A DNA stretch of 22,073 nt from Sulfurimonadaceae bacterium (GTDB lineage Bacteria; Campylobacterota; Campylobacteria; Campylobacterales; Sulfurimonadaceae), in contig JAPHSI010000088.1 of the NCBI GenBank assembly GCA_026193155.1, positions 1 through 22,073 of the forward strand, in the 5' to 3' direction. Shown piece after piece: positions 7,426-15,634 of this stretch. The number at the start of each line of letters is the position of its first letter. The first letter of the stretch is position 1. The notes under the pieces are model-generated. The model made no database searches and was not told the DNA's origin. It saw only the letters and a list, made by a program, of their open reading frames with translations. Position numbers and translations under genes: made by a program.

Positions 7426-8103
7426 ATGAGTGCTACAATTGTAATAGTTGAAGATGAAGAAGATTTACTTGAACTTATAGAATACAACCTTGAAAAAGAG
7501 GGATTTGAAACAATTGGTTTTTTAAACACCAAAACTGTATCTCAAATAATAGATGAAGAAGATATAGATCTGCTCATTATGGACAGAAATCTTCCTGGTA
7601 TAGAAGGTAGTGAGTTTGTAACTCTGCTACGTGAAGACGGTATTCAAATTCCTGTAATTTATTTAAGTGCAAAAAATTCAGATAAAGACATTGAAGAGGG
7701 GTTTGAGAGAGGTGGAGATGACTACCTGACAAAACCTTTTAATATGAAAGAACTTATTTTTAGAGTAAAAGCAATCCTAAAAAGAACGGGAAATAAACTA
7801 AATGATGGCTCAAACCTTTCATATAGAGATTTATTTTTAGACTCAGCTTCTAGAACTCTGAAAGTAGATGGTAAAAATATTGAAATAACTAAGCTGGAGT
7901 TTGATTTGCTTAGTGAATTTATTAAAAATAAAAACTCAGTATTAGACAGAGATTATCTTTTAGAAAATGTTTGGAGTGATGGGGGAGATTATCAGTACCG
8001 CACTGTAAATGTTGCAATTAACAGATTAAAAGAGAAGATAGACCCTAGTAAAACAAAAGACTATATTCAAACAGTTCGTGGAGTAGGGTACAAACTTTGT
8101 TAA
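7426..8103 (+). CDS. OmpR/PhoB-family response regulator
   Basis: A 225-aa DNA-binding response regulator. The receiver domain (about 1-118) has the acidic pair E9-D10, phospho-acceptor D53 (LLIMDRNLPG), S81 (VIYLSAK) and K103 (DYLTKPF). The C-terminal winged-helix domain (about 130-225) has the typical OmpR features ITKLEFDLL, RTVNVAINRLKEKI and the end TVRGVGYKL. All phosphorelay residues are present. It is followed, with a 7-nt overlap, by its cognate histidine kinase. The pair has the architecture of PhoR-PhoB-type systems, but no phosphate genes are nearby, so the signal is unknown. The preceding 443-bp gap might hold a target or autoregulatory site. Confidence 0.93.
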   Translation: MSATIVIVEDEEDLLELIEYNLEKEGFETIGFLNTKTVSQIIDEEDIDLLIMDRNLPGIEGSEFVTLLREDGIQIPVIYLSAKNSDKDIEEGFERGGDDYLTKPFNMKELIFRVKAILKRTGNKLNDGSNLSYRDLFLDSASRTLKVDGKNIEITKLEFDLLSEFIKNKNSVLDRDYLLENVWSDGGDYQYRTVNVAINRLKEKIDPSKTKDYIQTVRGVGYKLC

Positions 8104-9488
8104 AAATATATCAGTTATTTAATATTAAATTTGTAGCTTTATTTGTAGGTGTGATGCTTTTAACATCAATAGTCTCATATGTTGGTTTAAAATCTATTAT
8201 AGTGTCTTACAATACGGAAAATTTAAAAAATGTAATCAAAATATCATCTGATTTTTTAACAAAAATAGAGTCTTTAGAAAAATTTGCCCAAAAAATACAC
8301 GATAAAACAAAATATCGTGTAACTATAATAGATGCAGAGGGTAAAGTAATTGCAGAAACAAATGAAGATAAAGATACTATGGATAATCATGCTCATCGCT
8401 ATGAAGTGATGATGACAAATAAACTTGAGTTTGGAGAATCTGTACGTTATTCTAAGACTATCGGTGTTGATTTTTTATATGTTGCAAAAAAAATAGTTTA
8501 TAAAGATAAAACATATACTTTGCGTTTATCTATGGGACTAGCTCAAGTTTTAGGTCATTTTTATGAGTTAAGTACAAAAATAGGGTTAATTTATATATTT
8601 ATTTTAATCATATCTTTTTACACCTCAAATAGAATGAGCCAAAAAGTTATAGAAGATATTGGCAGAATTAAAGTATATCTTGACGAGATATCAAACAAGA
8701 ACTATAAAGCTAATTTAAAAGTAAAATACTTTCATGAGTTTTTAGAAATATCCCTACTGCTTAAAAATCTAGTAAAAAAACTTGACAAGCGTGATAGGCA
8801 AAAACGTAAACATATGGCTAAGCTGAGACTTATGAATAAACAGAGAAACGATATTTTATCATCCATATCGCATGAGTTTAAAAACCCTGTTGCATCTATA
8901 GTAGGATATGCACAAACACTTCAAGAAGATCCTGAAATCCCTTTAAAAGTACGTGAAAAGTTTCTAAGTAAAATCAACTCTAACGGAGAAAAAATATCTA
9001 AAATGTTAGATAGACTTGCACTTTCTGTAAAGCTAGAAAACGGAGATATACCTACTAAAATTACTAAATTTAATTTTAAAGACCTTTGTGAAGAAGTTGT
9101 AACAAATATCTCCTTGAAATACAGAGATAGGGAAATAATGTTTTCTGCAGATAATATTAAAATAAAAGCAGATAAAACGATGATGGAACTTGTGTTAACC
9201 AACTTAGTCGATAATGCTTTAAAATACTCAGAGTCACAAGTAGAACTAAAAGTGGAAGATGGTGTTATATATGTTAAGGATAACGGTATAGGTATTCAAG
9301 CTGAACATATAGATAAGATTACAGGAAAGTTTTATAGGGTAGATAAAAATACTTGGGATAACTCTATGGGAATTGGTTTAGCAATGGTAAGCTATGTGCT
9401 TAAATTGCATAACACATCCTTAGAAGTAGAATCAGAGCAGGGGAAAGGTTCTACATTTAGTTTTAGTATTAAATCTTTGATTGTATAG
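8097..9488 (+). CDS. Membrane sensor histidine kinase, PhoR/EnvZ-type
   Basis: A 463-aa sensor kinase partnered with the upstream regulator. Membrane helices lie at about 10-31 and 162-178, enclosing a ~130-residue periplasmic sensor region. A cytoplasmic helical linker follows, then a HisKA domain with H259 in SSISHEFKNPVASI. The HATPase domain has an N box at N369-N373 (LTNLVDNALKYS), a G1 box (KDNGIGI, D395) and a G2 box (GIGLA, 425-429). No clear HAMP or PAS domain was seen. The start is a TTG at 8097 overlapping the regulator stop by 7 nt, so translation is probably coupled. The 3' end overlaps the convergent dnaX gene by 20 bp, with no obvious terminator between them. Confidence 0.92.
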   Translation: MLKIYQLFNIKFVALFVGVMLLTSIVSYVGLKSIIVSYNTENLKNVIKISSDFLTKIESLEKFAQKIHDKTKYRVTIIDAEGKVIAETNEDKDTMDNHAHRYEVMMTNKLEFGESVRYSKTIGVDFLYVAKKIVYKDKTYTLRLSMGLAQVLGHFYELSTKIGLIYIFILIISFYTSNRMSQKVIEDIGRIKVYLDEISNKNYKANLKVKYFHEFLEISLLLKNLVKKLDKRDRQKRKHMAKLRLMNKQRNDILSSISHEFKNPVASIVGYAQTLQEDPEIPLKVREKFLSKINSNGEKISKMLDRLALSVKLENGDIPTKITKFNFKDLCEEVVTNISLKYRDREIMFSADNIKIKADKTMMELVLTNLVDNALKYSESQVELKVEDGVIYVKDNGIGIQAEHIDKITGKFYRVDKNTWDNSMGIGLAMVSYVLKLHNTSLEVESEQGKGSTFSFSIKSLIV

Positions 9489-11196
9489 TTATTTTGTTTG
9501 CTTCAAAAAGCTCTATTGCTTTGGCAACCATTGGGTCATCTTTTATGTCTGGAGCATTTAATTCTTTAGTATCATCACTACTCTCGCAGTTTGTAACACA
9601 AGAAGCACTTCCTCCCATCTCTGCATCTTCAATCATTGAAGTACTTTGGGGACCATTAATAGTACTTTGAGGAGTTTGTATTTTAGTTTCCTGTTCTAAT
9701 TTTGCTTCCGGTTGAAGTTCAGGTTGAGCTTTAGATTCAGGTTCTTTTTTTTTAGGCTCTTGCGTAGGCTCTTTGGAACATGGTGTATGTGTTATTTGTG
9801 TCTCAAAACCAAATAGTTCACGTACAAGTTGTTTTATGGCAGGAAATCCATGACGAAGAGTTTTTTTACATTCGTCATCTGCACAACTCTCCCAAGTTAA
9901 AACACCGTCTTCAAATGATTTGAACTCAACACTGTTTTTAAAACATTCACCAAGCTCTGCATTTCTGTCTTTAACATTTTCTATCAGTTTATTAAACAGC
10001 TCAATATTTGGATCTATTTTATCAATAACAGGCTCAATTATTTGCTCTTGAACCTCTTCTACTACATGTTGTTGAACTTGTTGAGTATCTATGTTTATAG
10101 CTGCAATGTCTGCTCTTGGAATCTCAGACTGAAGAGATTCAATCATTTGGTCTATCTCTTTAACACGAAGAGCCTCAACCATTTTAAAAAATATTAGACT
10201 AAGTACAAAAGAACCGTCTGCATTTATTGCAAAGAGTGATTTTGAATCACTAAGTATTCTAAAAAATCTATCAATTACTAGTGTTGAGAACAGTGCATCG
10301 TTACTATACATACGTTCTTTTACATATGCTATTAGTTCATCAACAACCATCTCACTTTCGTAGTCTTCTAAAACTTTAGTAAACTCAACTATTTTTGCAT
10401 AATTTTTAGCAAAAACGGCAGAGAATATTTCAGATATAAATTTTGGATCAACTAATCCCAACATATCTGTTACTGTGTTTACATCAACATGGCTTTTTGA
10501 ATATATAATGGCTTGATCTAGCAGAGTTAGAGTGTCACGAAGACTCCCGCTTCCGCTTCTTGCTAAAATTTCTAAAGCTTCTATTTCAAAAGATATTTTT
10601 TCTAAGTTTAATATATGAGTTAAATGGTCTATAACTTTGTTTTGAGCGATGCTTTTAAATCTAAAATGTTGTGTACGACTCAAAATAGTAGCAGGCAGTT
10701 TCAAAGGGTCTGTAGTCGCAAGTATAAATTTAACATATTCTGGTGGTTCTTCAAGAGTTTTTAAAAGAGCGTTAAAAGCTTCTTTTGTAAGCATATGCAC
10801 TTCATCTATAATAAATATTTTATATCTTGCAACTGATGGTTTGTATTTTGTTTGTTCAATTAAATCACGTATATCATCTATTTTTCTTGAACTGGCTGCA
10901 TCCATCTCTACAATGTCTACATGACGATTCTCTAACGCGTTTACACAGTTAGAACAAATACCGCAAGGCTGATGAGATACTCCGTTTTCACATATAAGAG
11001 CTTTTGCAAAAATACGTGCGGTAGAAGTCTTTCCGCTACCGCGAAGCCCCGAAAAAAGATACGCATGACTTAGACGTTTTGAATCAAGAGCAAGAGAAAG
11101 AGTTTGGGCGATACTCTCTTGACCAATTAGTTCATCAAAGTTTTTTGGTCTGTATTTTCTAGCTAATACTTCAGAATTTCCCACGCTTGACTCCAT
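9469..11196 (-). CDS. dnaX: DNA polymerase III subunits tau/gamma
   Basis: Clamp-loader ATPase of the replisome. The 575-aa protein has an AAA+ domain (about 1-230) with LARKYRPKNFDELIGQ, Walker A GLRGSGKT at 50-57, zinc-module Cys 69, 78, 81 and 84, DEVH at 131-134 and a sensor region with ILSRTQHF. Next come helical domain III (to about 360), a conserved tau-type C-terminal module (about 400-470) and a Glu/Gln/Lys-rich tail. An A9 run encoding K482-K484 may give a shorter second product (separate entry). The ATG at 11196 lacks a ribosome binding site; a GTG four codons later (11184) has GGAG 6 nt upstream and may be the true start, giving 571 aa. A TG-extended -10 lies at 11212-11220. Confidence 0.95.
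   Translation of the reverse strand: MESSVGNSEVLARKYRPKNFDELIGQESIAQTLSLALDSKRLSHAYLFSGLRGSGKTSTARIFAKALICENGVSHQPCGICSNCVNALENRHVDIVEMDAASSRKIDDIRDLIEQTKYKPSVARYKIFIIDEVHMLTKEAFNALLKTLEEPPEYVKFILATTDPLKLPATILSRTQHFRFKSIAQNKVIDHLTHILNLEKISFEIEALEILARSGSGSLRDTLTLLDQAIIYSKSHVDVNTVTDMLGLVDPKFISEIFSAVFAKNYAKIVEFTKVLEDYESEMVVDELIAYVKERMYSNDALFSTLVIDRFFRILSDSKSLFAINADGSFVLSLIFFKMVEALRVKEIDQMIESLQSEIPRADIAAINIDTQQVQQHVVEEVQEQIIEPVIDKIDPNIELFNKLIENVKDRNAELGECFKNSVEFKSFEDGVLTWESCADDECKKTLRHGFPAIKQLVRELFGFETQITHTPCSKEPTQEPKKKEPESKAQPELQPEAKLEQETKIQTPQSTINGPQSTSMIEDAEMGGSASCVTNCESSDDTKELNAPDIKDDPMVAKAIELFEANKITIQSKI
9745..9753 (-). promoter_or_regulatory. A9 slippage site in dnaX, candidate programmed tau/gamma switch
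   Basis: On the coding strand, nine consecutive A's encode three in-frame Lys codons (K482-K484) between Pro and Glu codons. Reading in the -1 frame, or transcripts with one extra A, continue as Arg-Thr and then TGA, so synthesis would stop two codons later (about 486 aa instead of 575). The +1 frame stays open for about 17 codons before a TAG. E. coli makes gamma by a -1 ribosomal frameshift at an A-rich site in dnaX, and Thermus thermophilus by transcriptional slippage on A9. Use of the site here is inferred. Confidence 0.5.
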
Positions 11197-11211
11197 CTAT
11201 TTTATAGAGCC

Positions 11212-11220
11212 ATTTTATCA
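11212..11220 (-). promoter_or_regulatory. Putative extended -10 of dnaX
   Basis: TGATAAAAT on the minus strand, between the end of the 282-aa gene and dnaX. A transcript starting near 11205 would place the GTG start with its GGAG within a leader of about 20 nt. Confidence 0.42.
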
Positions 11221-11255
11221 TTTAAAGTGTTAAAGTCTTCTAAGAGTTACTTTAT

Positions 11256-12104
11256 CTATCTTGTTGGAATGATTAGCTGCTTTAGTAGAAGGAAATCATT
11301 TTTCATTGTTTTGTCTAAAAAGTATAAATCTTCACCTCCACTTATAAATAGTTTATCTAACCAAATATCTATATTGTGTACAAGTTTGTCGATTAATAAT
11401 ATTTCATCTTTTTTTAAATTCAAAAACCTATCGGAATTTCTCATTAAAAGAATTGAGAAGGAATCTATTATTTTACTAAATTTGGAGATTTGTTTATAAT
11501 ATTTTATGTTTAGACAAAACATTGCAATGGATGAGCGAAGTGCTATTAATATCTCTTTTGTAAGTCCCATTTGCTTGCATCTATACATTGTATCTTGTAA
11601 ATCATCGTTTATTTTTATAATATCGTTTAAATCGTCATTTTCAAAAATATTATATTTTTTAGGTGGAATTTTTACAGATGATGATATTTTTTTATCTATA
11701 TTTAGATGTTCTTCTCCAAACTTTTTTACAGTTTTTTTACTTACATGTTTATTTAGTTTTATTGTTAATTTTTTGCTGTTGTATCTATATTTGAGTGATG
11801 AGTTTGAGAAGTATTGATGAAGTAGTGTTATAACATCTTTATTCCATACCGTAAAATATAAGTTTGAGTCATTATCCTCTATAATAACCTCAAAAAATTT
11901 CGCATAATCTTTTAATAAATATGAGTATGTGAAGTTATAAAACAGCTCTATAAATATATGAATAAATTTATTGCTATCAATATTAGAATTTAAAAAGTCC
12001 CAAAGCTGGTTTAGGTCTTCTTCATCGCCAATAGATATTACATACTTAATACTGTTAACGTTTTTTTCTTTATAGAGGTTGATTATATTTTGTTTTTTTC
12101 TCAT
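11256..12104 (-). CDS. Hypothetical protein, 282 aa, possibly a diverged GHKL ATPase-like regulator
   Basis: Family not recognised with confidence. The protein is soluble, Lys/Ile/Leu/Asn-rich, without signal peptide or membrane helices. Residues about 45-120 alternate helix and strand (FIHIFIELFYNFTYSYL, then FFEVIIEDNDSNLYFTVWN). This recalls the layout of a histidine-kinase ATPase domain (N-box helix, then a strand with an Asp/Asn), but the glycine-rich G1 and G2 boxes are not seen. That link is a weak inference. The C-terminal half is helical. The start codon at 12104 is preceded by AAAGG partly inside a perfect hairpin. It lies between murI and dnaX on the same strand, 51 bp after the murI stop and 59 bp before dnaX, so it may be cotranscribed with rho-murI. 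Confidence 0.7.
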   Translation of the reverse strand: MRKKQNIINLYKEKNVNSIKYVISIGDEEDLNQLWDFLNSNIDSNKFIHIFIELFYNFTYSYLLKDYAKFFEVIIEDNDSNLYFTVWNKDVITLLHQYFSNSSLKYRYNSKKLTIKLNKHVSKKTVKKFGEEHLNIDKKISSSVKIPPKKYNIFENDDLNDIIKINDDLQDTMYRCKQMGLTKEILIALRSSIAMFCLNIKYYKQISKFSKIIDSFSILLMRNSDRFLNLKKDEILLIDKLVHNIDIWLDKLFISGGEDLYFLDKTMKNDFLLLKQLIIPTR

Positions 12105-12128
12105 TTTGAAGCCTTTTTTTGCTTCAAA
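12105..12128 (-). promoter_or_regulatory. Hairpin spanning the ribosome binding site of the 282-aa gene
   Basis: A perfect 8-bp inverted repeat, TTTGAAGC/GCTTCAAA (12105-12112 and 12121-12128), with an 8-nt loop. On the minus-strand message the loop is A-rich, the AAAGG ribosome binding site straddles loop and stem, and the ATG follows the stem directly. It has no T-tract in the direction of transcription, so it does not look like an intrinsic terminator for murI. Translational control is inferred. Confidence 0.5.
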
Positions 12129-12155
12129 TTTTAATAACTAAATATTTCGAAAAGG

Positions 12156-12905
12156 TTACTTTATTTTGAGCCAGTTATGTGCGACTTGTTTTAGAGCTTC
12201 CGGGTTTTCAGAAGCAAAAAATTTCAACAATGTCTCAGGGTGTTTTTTTGTAAAGTTAAACTGTTTTTCAAGATGCTCTACAATCGCTTCACCTGAATGA
12301 ATAAGTTTTGTATTTTGACCAAAATATTTTTGAAGTTCATTCTCAAGCAAAGGAAAGTGAGTACATCCTAGTATTAGTGCTTCAGGAGAGTTTTTTATAT
12401 CTGAGAAATAGTGTCTGAATGAGGCGTCTATAAGCTCACCTGAAAAGATATTTTCTTCTACAAGCGGAACGAATAGACCAGTTGCTTTTGCATTTAGGTT
12501 TGTATATCCAAGATTATTAAGACCAAGCTCATAAGCTTTTGATTTCACTGTAGCTTTTGTACCTAAAATTAAGATGTTTGAGTTTTTATTTTCCAGTGAA
12601 TTTTTACATGCAAGAACTCCGGCTTCAACTACACCTATTACAGGGCATTCTGAGGATTCTCGCATCTCATCAAGGGCATATGCACTTACAGTATTACAAG
12701 CTACTATTATTAAATCAAGTTCAAAGTTTTTAAAAAACTCAATAGCTTCTATACCGTAACGTATAATTGTATTTTTATCTTTGGTACCGTATGGTACGCG
12801 AGCGGTATCTCCGTAGTATATAATCTCTTCGAAGAGTTTATGCTCAAGCATGGATTTTACAACAGTTAATCCACCAATACCAGAATCAAATACTCCAATT
12901 TTCAT
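12156..12905 (-). CDS. murI: Glutamate racemase
   Basis: Cofactor-independent racemase that makes D-glutamate for peptidoglycan precursors in the cytosol. The 249-aa length is typical. The N-terminal signature IGVFDSGIGGLTV supplies D7 and S8; the two catalytic Cys are C70 (VACNT) and C181 (GCTHFP), with H183 beside the second. YGDTARVPYG at 31-40 is also characteristic. The ATG overlaps the rho stop codon by one base (TAATG arrangement), so murI is translationally coupled to rho. Campylobacterota enzymes are of this size; no missing residue was noted. Confidence 0.96.
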   Translation of the reverse strand: MKIGVFDSGIGGLTVVKSMLEHKLFEEIIYYGDTARVPYGTKDKNTIIRYGIEAIEFFKNFELDLIIVACNTVSAYALDEMRESSECPVIGVVEAGVLACKNSLENKNSNILILGTKATVKSKAYELGLNNLGYTNLNAKATGLFVPLVEENIFSGELIDASFRHYFSDIKNSPEALILGCTHFPLLENELQKYFGQNTKLIHSGEAIVEHLEKQFNFTKKHPETLLKFFASENPEALKQVAHNWLKIK

Positions 12906-14260
12906 TATTGTGTATTCATACTCTCTAAAAATTCATCATTGGTAGTCTTTTTACCCATAGTAGTATAGATGAATTTAAGTGCTTCTATCTCATTGTCTTG
13001 TTTTTGCATCATTGAACGAAGTATAAATACTTTTTGTAGTTTTTCAGGACCTATCAGAAGTTCATCTTTACGAGTACCAGATTTAAGCACGTCAATAGCA
13101 GGATAGATACGACGATCTGCAATTTTTCTATCAAGAACAACCTCGGAGTTACCAGTACCTTTAAACTCTTCAAAGATAACTTCATCCATTCTACTTCCAG
13201 TATCTACAAGAGCAGTGGCAATGATAGTCAAACTTCCGCCGTTTTCAATGTTACGTGCAGCACCGAAGAAGCGTTTTGGCTTGTGTAGTGCATTTGCATC
13301 CACACCACCAGATAACACTTTACCGCTTGATGGTGTAGCAGTATTGTATGCACGAGCTAGACGCGTAATAGAATCAAGTAAAATAACTACGTCACGCCCT
13401 TGCTCAACTCTACGTTTTGCACGCTCTATTACCATCTCTGCAACTTTGATGTGGTTTTTTGCAGGCATATCAAAAGTTGAACTGTAAACTTCACCTTTTA
13501 CTGAACGTTCCATATCCGTAACTTCCTCAGGACGCTCATCTACAAGTAATACCATTAAATCAATCTCAGCATGATTAGCACTAATCCCGTGTGCTATCTC
13601 TTTTAAAAGTTCAGTCTTACCGCTTCTTGGCGGTGCAACTATAAGACCACGCTGACCTTTACCTATTGGAGCGAAAAGATCCATCATACGACCTGTCAAA
13701 CCTTTTTCTTTATACTCTAGTTTAATTTGATCTAGTGCATATAAAGGAGTTAAGTTGTCAAATAATGGACGTTTCTTAGATTCTTCAGGCGGTAAGTTGT
13801 TTACCGCTTCTATTTTGATTAAAGCGTTGTATCGTTCCTGATCTTTTGGAGGGCGAACTTGACCTGTTACAACATCACCGTTTCTAAGAGCAAATCTTTT
13901 AATTTGTGTATTTGAAACGTATGAATCATTTTCAGAATCATTAAAACTCTTATCAATTGAGCGGATAAAGCCGTAACCATCAGGCATAATCTCTAAGATA
14001 CCGCTAAATAAGATGTACCCACCTTGGGCAGTTTGTGCTTTTAATATTTCAAAAATAAGGTCTTGGCGTTTAAGCTCCTGAGGATGCTCAACATTTAATT
14101 CCTCAGCTAAAGTTATTAAATCATCTATGGTCTTTGCACGTAGTTCATCTACACTTGCACCATTTACCGGCTTATGTGAACGTGTTGAGTTGCTTTTACG
14201 ATTATTAGTATTGCGATTGTTAGTGTTTTTGCGAGGTTGTTGTGAATTATTTTCACTCAT
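12905..14260 (-). CDS. rho: Transcription termination factor Rho
   Basis: Hexameric RNA-dependent ATPase that terminates transcription. The 451-aa protein has a polar N-terminal tail (about 1-35, rich in Asn, Arg, Ser and Thr, with a repeated NTNNR), a helical N-terminal domain (36-78), a cold-shock-like RNA-binding domain (about 80-155, GYGFIR at 95-100) and the ATPase core. The core has Walker A APPRSGKT at 209-216, Walker B VVILLD at 291-296, the Q-loop region near 312-332 and DRRIYPAID near 382-390. The polar tail replaces the usual short N-terminus and looks disordered. The upstream region carries AAGG about 10 nt before the ATG and a 12-bp palindrome further up. It is the first gene of the rho-murI unit. 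Rho often controls its own mRNA, but no site can be assigned. Confidence 0.97.
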   Translation of the reverse strand: MSENNSQQPRKNTNNRNTNNRKSNSTRSHKPVNGASVDELRAKTIDDLITLAEELNVEHPQELKRQDLIFEILKAQTAQGGYILFSGILEIMPDGYGFIRSIDKSFNDSENDSYVSNTQIKRFALRNGDVVTGQVRPPKDQERYNALIKIEAVNNLPPEESKKRPLFDNLTPLYALDQIKLEYKEKGLTGRMMDLFAPIGKGQRGLIVAPPRSGKTELLKEIAHGISANHAEIDLMVLLVDERPEEVTDMERSVKGEVYSSTFDMPAKNHIKVAEMVIERAKRRVEQGRDVVILLDSITRLARAYNTATPSSGKVLSGGVDANALHKPKRFFGAARNIENGGSLTIIATALVDTGSRMDEVIFEEFKGTGNSEVVLDRKIADRRIYPAIDVLKSGTRKDELLIGPEKLQKVFILRSMMQKQDNEIEALKFIYTTMGKKTTNDEFLESMNTQ

Positions 14261-14311
14261 AAAATATCTACCTTAATTATTTGGGATTTTCTTTATGTAG
14301 GGGTGATTTTC

Positions 14312-14323
14312 AGAGATATCTCT
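14312..14323. promoter_or_regulatory. 12-bp perfect palindrome upstream of rho
   Basis: AGAGATATCTCT reads the same on both strands, 52 nt upstream of the rho start codon in the 108-bp gap before the next minus-strand gene. It could be a dimer-binding operator; no protein is known for it. No separate terminator was seen in this gap. Confidence 0.35.
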
Positions 14324-14368
14324 CTTTTAGTACTAGAATTTTACTATAAAAATATAAGTAAAGTCAAG

Positions 14369-15580
14369 CTATATAGGTTTTCTTTTTGATGTAAGAGCCT
14401 TAACAAGGGCAGATTGTATAGATTGGTAAACTTTTGTGTTTTGTTTTAAGGCTTTTTCTTCTCTAAGAATATCTTTTTGGATTCTGGCTTTATCTTCTTC
14501 AAGCCTTTTTGAACTGATTGTATCTATCTTTGCTATATGTGTATTTAGCTCCTCTAATTCTTTTTTGTCCTCTTTTACATCTATACGTAAGCTTTGAATT
14601 TCATCATTAATATCATATAACGTTTCTTCATCTTTATGTATTCTTTTTTTGTCTAATAAATCTTTTATTTTTTCGTTAGCTTCAAAGATATAATTTTCTA
14701 TTTCTTGGCGTTCTTGAACTAATTCGTCTTTATACTCTGAGGGTGACAGGTTGTCTATTTTTAATTTTTCTAAATTTTTATTTACATCTAAAAATCTTTT
14801 CTTTAACAATGTAATTTTATCTTTTGTTTTAAACCACATAGCTATGGTGCCAAAAAGTGCGGATGGGTTATACTTTTGTCCAACTTCATTTATGATTGAA
14901 GGTGCTTCATAACGCTTATTATGTTTTATAATTACTTGCCCGTTATAGTACTTTATCCAATTCATAAGATATTCATCTCTATAAGAGATAGCTTCTAATA
15001 TTTGATCACTAATGTGTGAAAAAACATTTATAAAGTTTATGCGAAAAATATAACCTGCAAAACCTTTTCTGAATTCTGCGTTTTTATCTTCAAAATCTAT
15101 AAGTGCTTTTGCCATATGGCTTTGTACAATGGAGTATATATTTTTTTCATAAAAATCATTTGTTACTTGTTTTCTTATAAAAAGGTATTTAAAAACTTCA
15201 TACGAGGTGCTTTTAATAAAAGCATCCAGTGAAGTTTTGTCAAAATATTCGTGGTAGAGTTTTGCAATTTCATCTTCAGAATAACCATTGAATCTTCTTT
15301 CACTTTCATCTCTTTTAATATTTTGAATTACTTTAACAACGATTTGTTCTTTTTTAATTAATATTAAATCTTGATCTTCCAATTTAAATGAAGTACGAAC
15401 AGCTTTTTTTATAAATTCTTTTTTATCAATACTTTTATCTTCTAAAAGTTTTACTTGGTCGAGTATATCTTTAAATAGTTTTCCGTCTATAACGGTTAAC
15501 CCTTTAATGTTTTTGTACTCAAAATTTATTTGGTCTTGATTAATATTAATAATATTTACAAGAGACTGAAAAGCTGTCAT
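14369..15580 (-). CDS. Hypothetical coiled-coil protein, 403 aa
   Basis: Family not recognised. It has no signal peptide, membrane helix or Cys and is very rich in Lys, Glu, Asp and Ile. Residues 1-260 look globular, with a mixed N-terminal part and a helical middle (ERRFNGYSEDEIAKLYHEYF; Phe/Tyr-rich helices after it). Residues about 262-395 form a long, charged coiled coil with an Asn/Pro break (NLSPSEYKDEL). The C-terminus is basic (TSKRKPI). It lies 54 bp downstream of the chemoreceptor-like gene on the same strand, separated by a small hairpin, and upstream of rho. A scaffolding or cytoskeletal role is possible but only an inference. No strong ribosome binding site precedes the ATG at 15580. 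Confidence 0.72.
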   Translation of the reverse strand: MTAFQSLVNIININQDQINFEYKNIKGLTVIDGKLFKDILDQVKLLEDKSIDKKEFIKKAVRTSFKLEDQDLILIKKEQIVVKVIQNIKRDESERRFNGYSEDEIAKLYHEYFDKTSLDAFIKSTSYEVFKYLFIRKQVTNDFYEKNIYSIVQSHMAKALIDFEDKNAEFRKGFAGYIFRINFINVFSHISDQILEAISYRDEYLMNWIKYYNGQVIIKHNKRYEAPSIINEVGQKYNPSALFGTIAMWFKTKDKITLLKKRFLDVNKNLEKLKIDNLSPSEYKDELVQERQEIENYIFEANEKIKDLLDKKRIHKDEETLYDINDEIQSLRIDVKEDKKELEELNTHIAKIDTISSKRLEEDKARIQKDILREEKALKQNTKVYQSIQSALVKALTSKRKPI

Positions 15581-15592
15581 GAAATATCTTTT

Positions 15593-15614
15593 AGAATTAT
15601 TTTTTCGTAATTCT
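15593..15614. repeat. Small inverted repeat between two minus-strand genes
   Basis: AGAATTA (15593-15599) and TAATTCT (15608-15614) with an 8-nt loop, 12 nt upstream of the ATG of the coiled-coil gene. No T-tract follows in the minus direction, so it is more likely a leader structure than a terminator, or chance in A/T-rich DNA. Confidence 0.3.
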
Positions 15615-15634
15615 ACATAAATATGCTTTAAAAG

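Noticed and set aside
10649..10924. Plus-strand open frame inside dnaX
   Set aside because: It lies antisense to the conserved AAA+ domain of dnaX, which accounts for the sequence.
11227..11817. Plus-strand open frames opposite the 282-aa gene
   Set aside because: They are Ser/Phe/Ile-rich antisense shadows of the minus-strand gene, without ribosome binding sites or recognisable domains.
12105..12128. Intrinsic terminator of the rho-murI unit
   Set aside because: The T-rich side lies on the plus strand, where no gene is ending; in the minus direction the stem is followed by the start codon and A-rich sequence.
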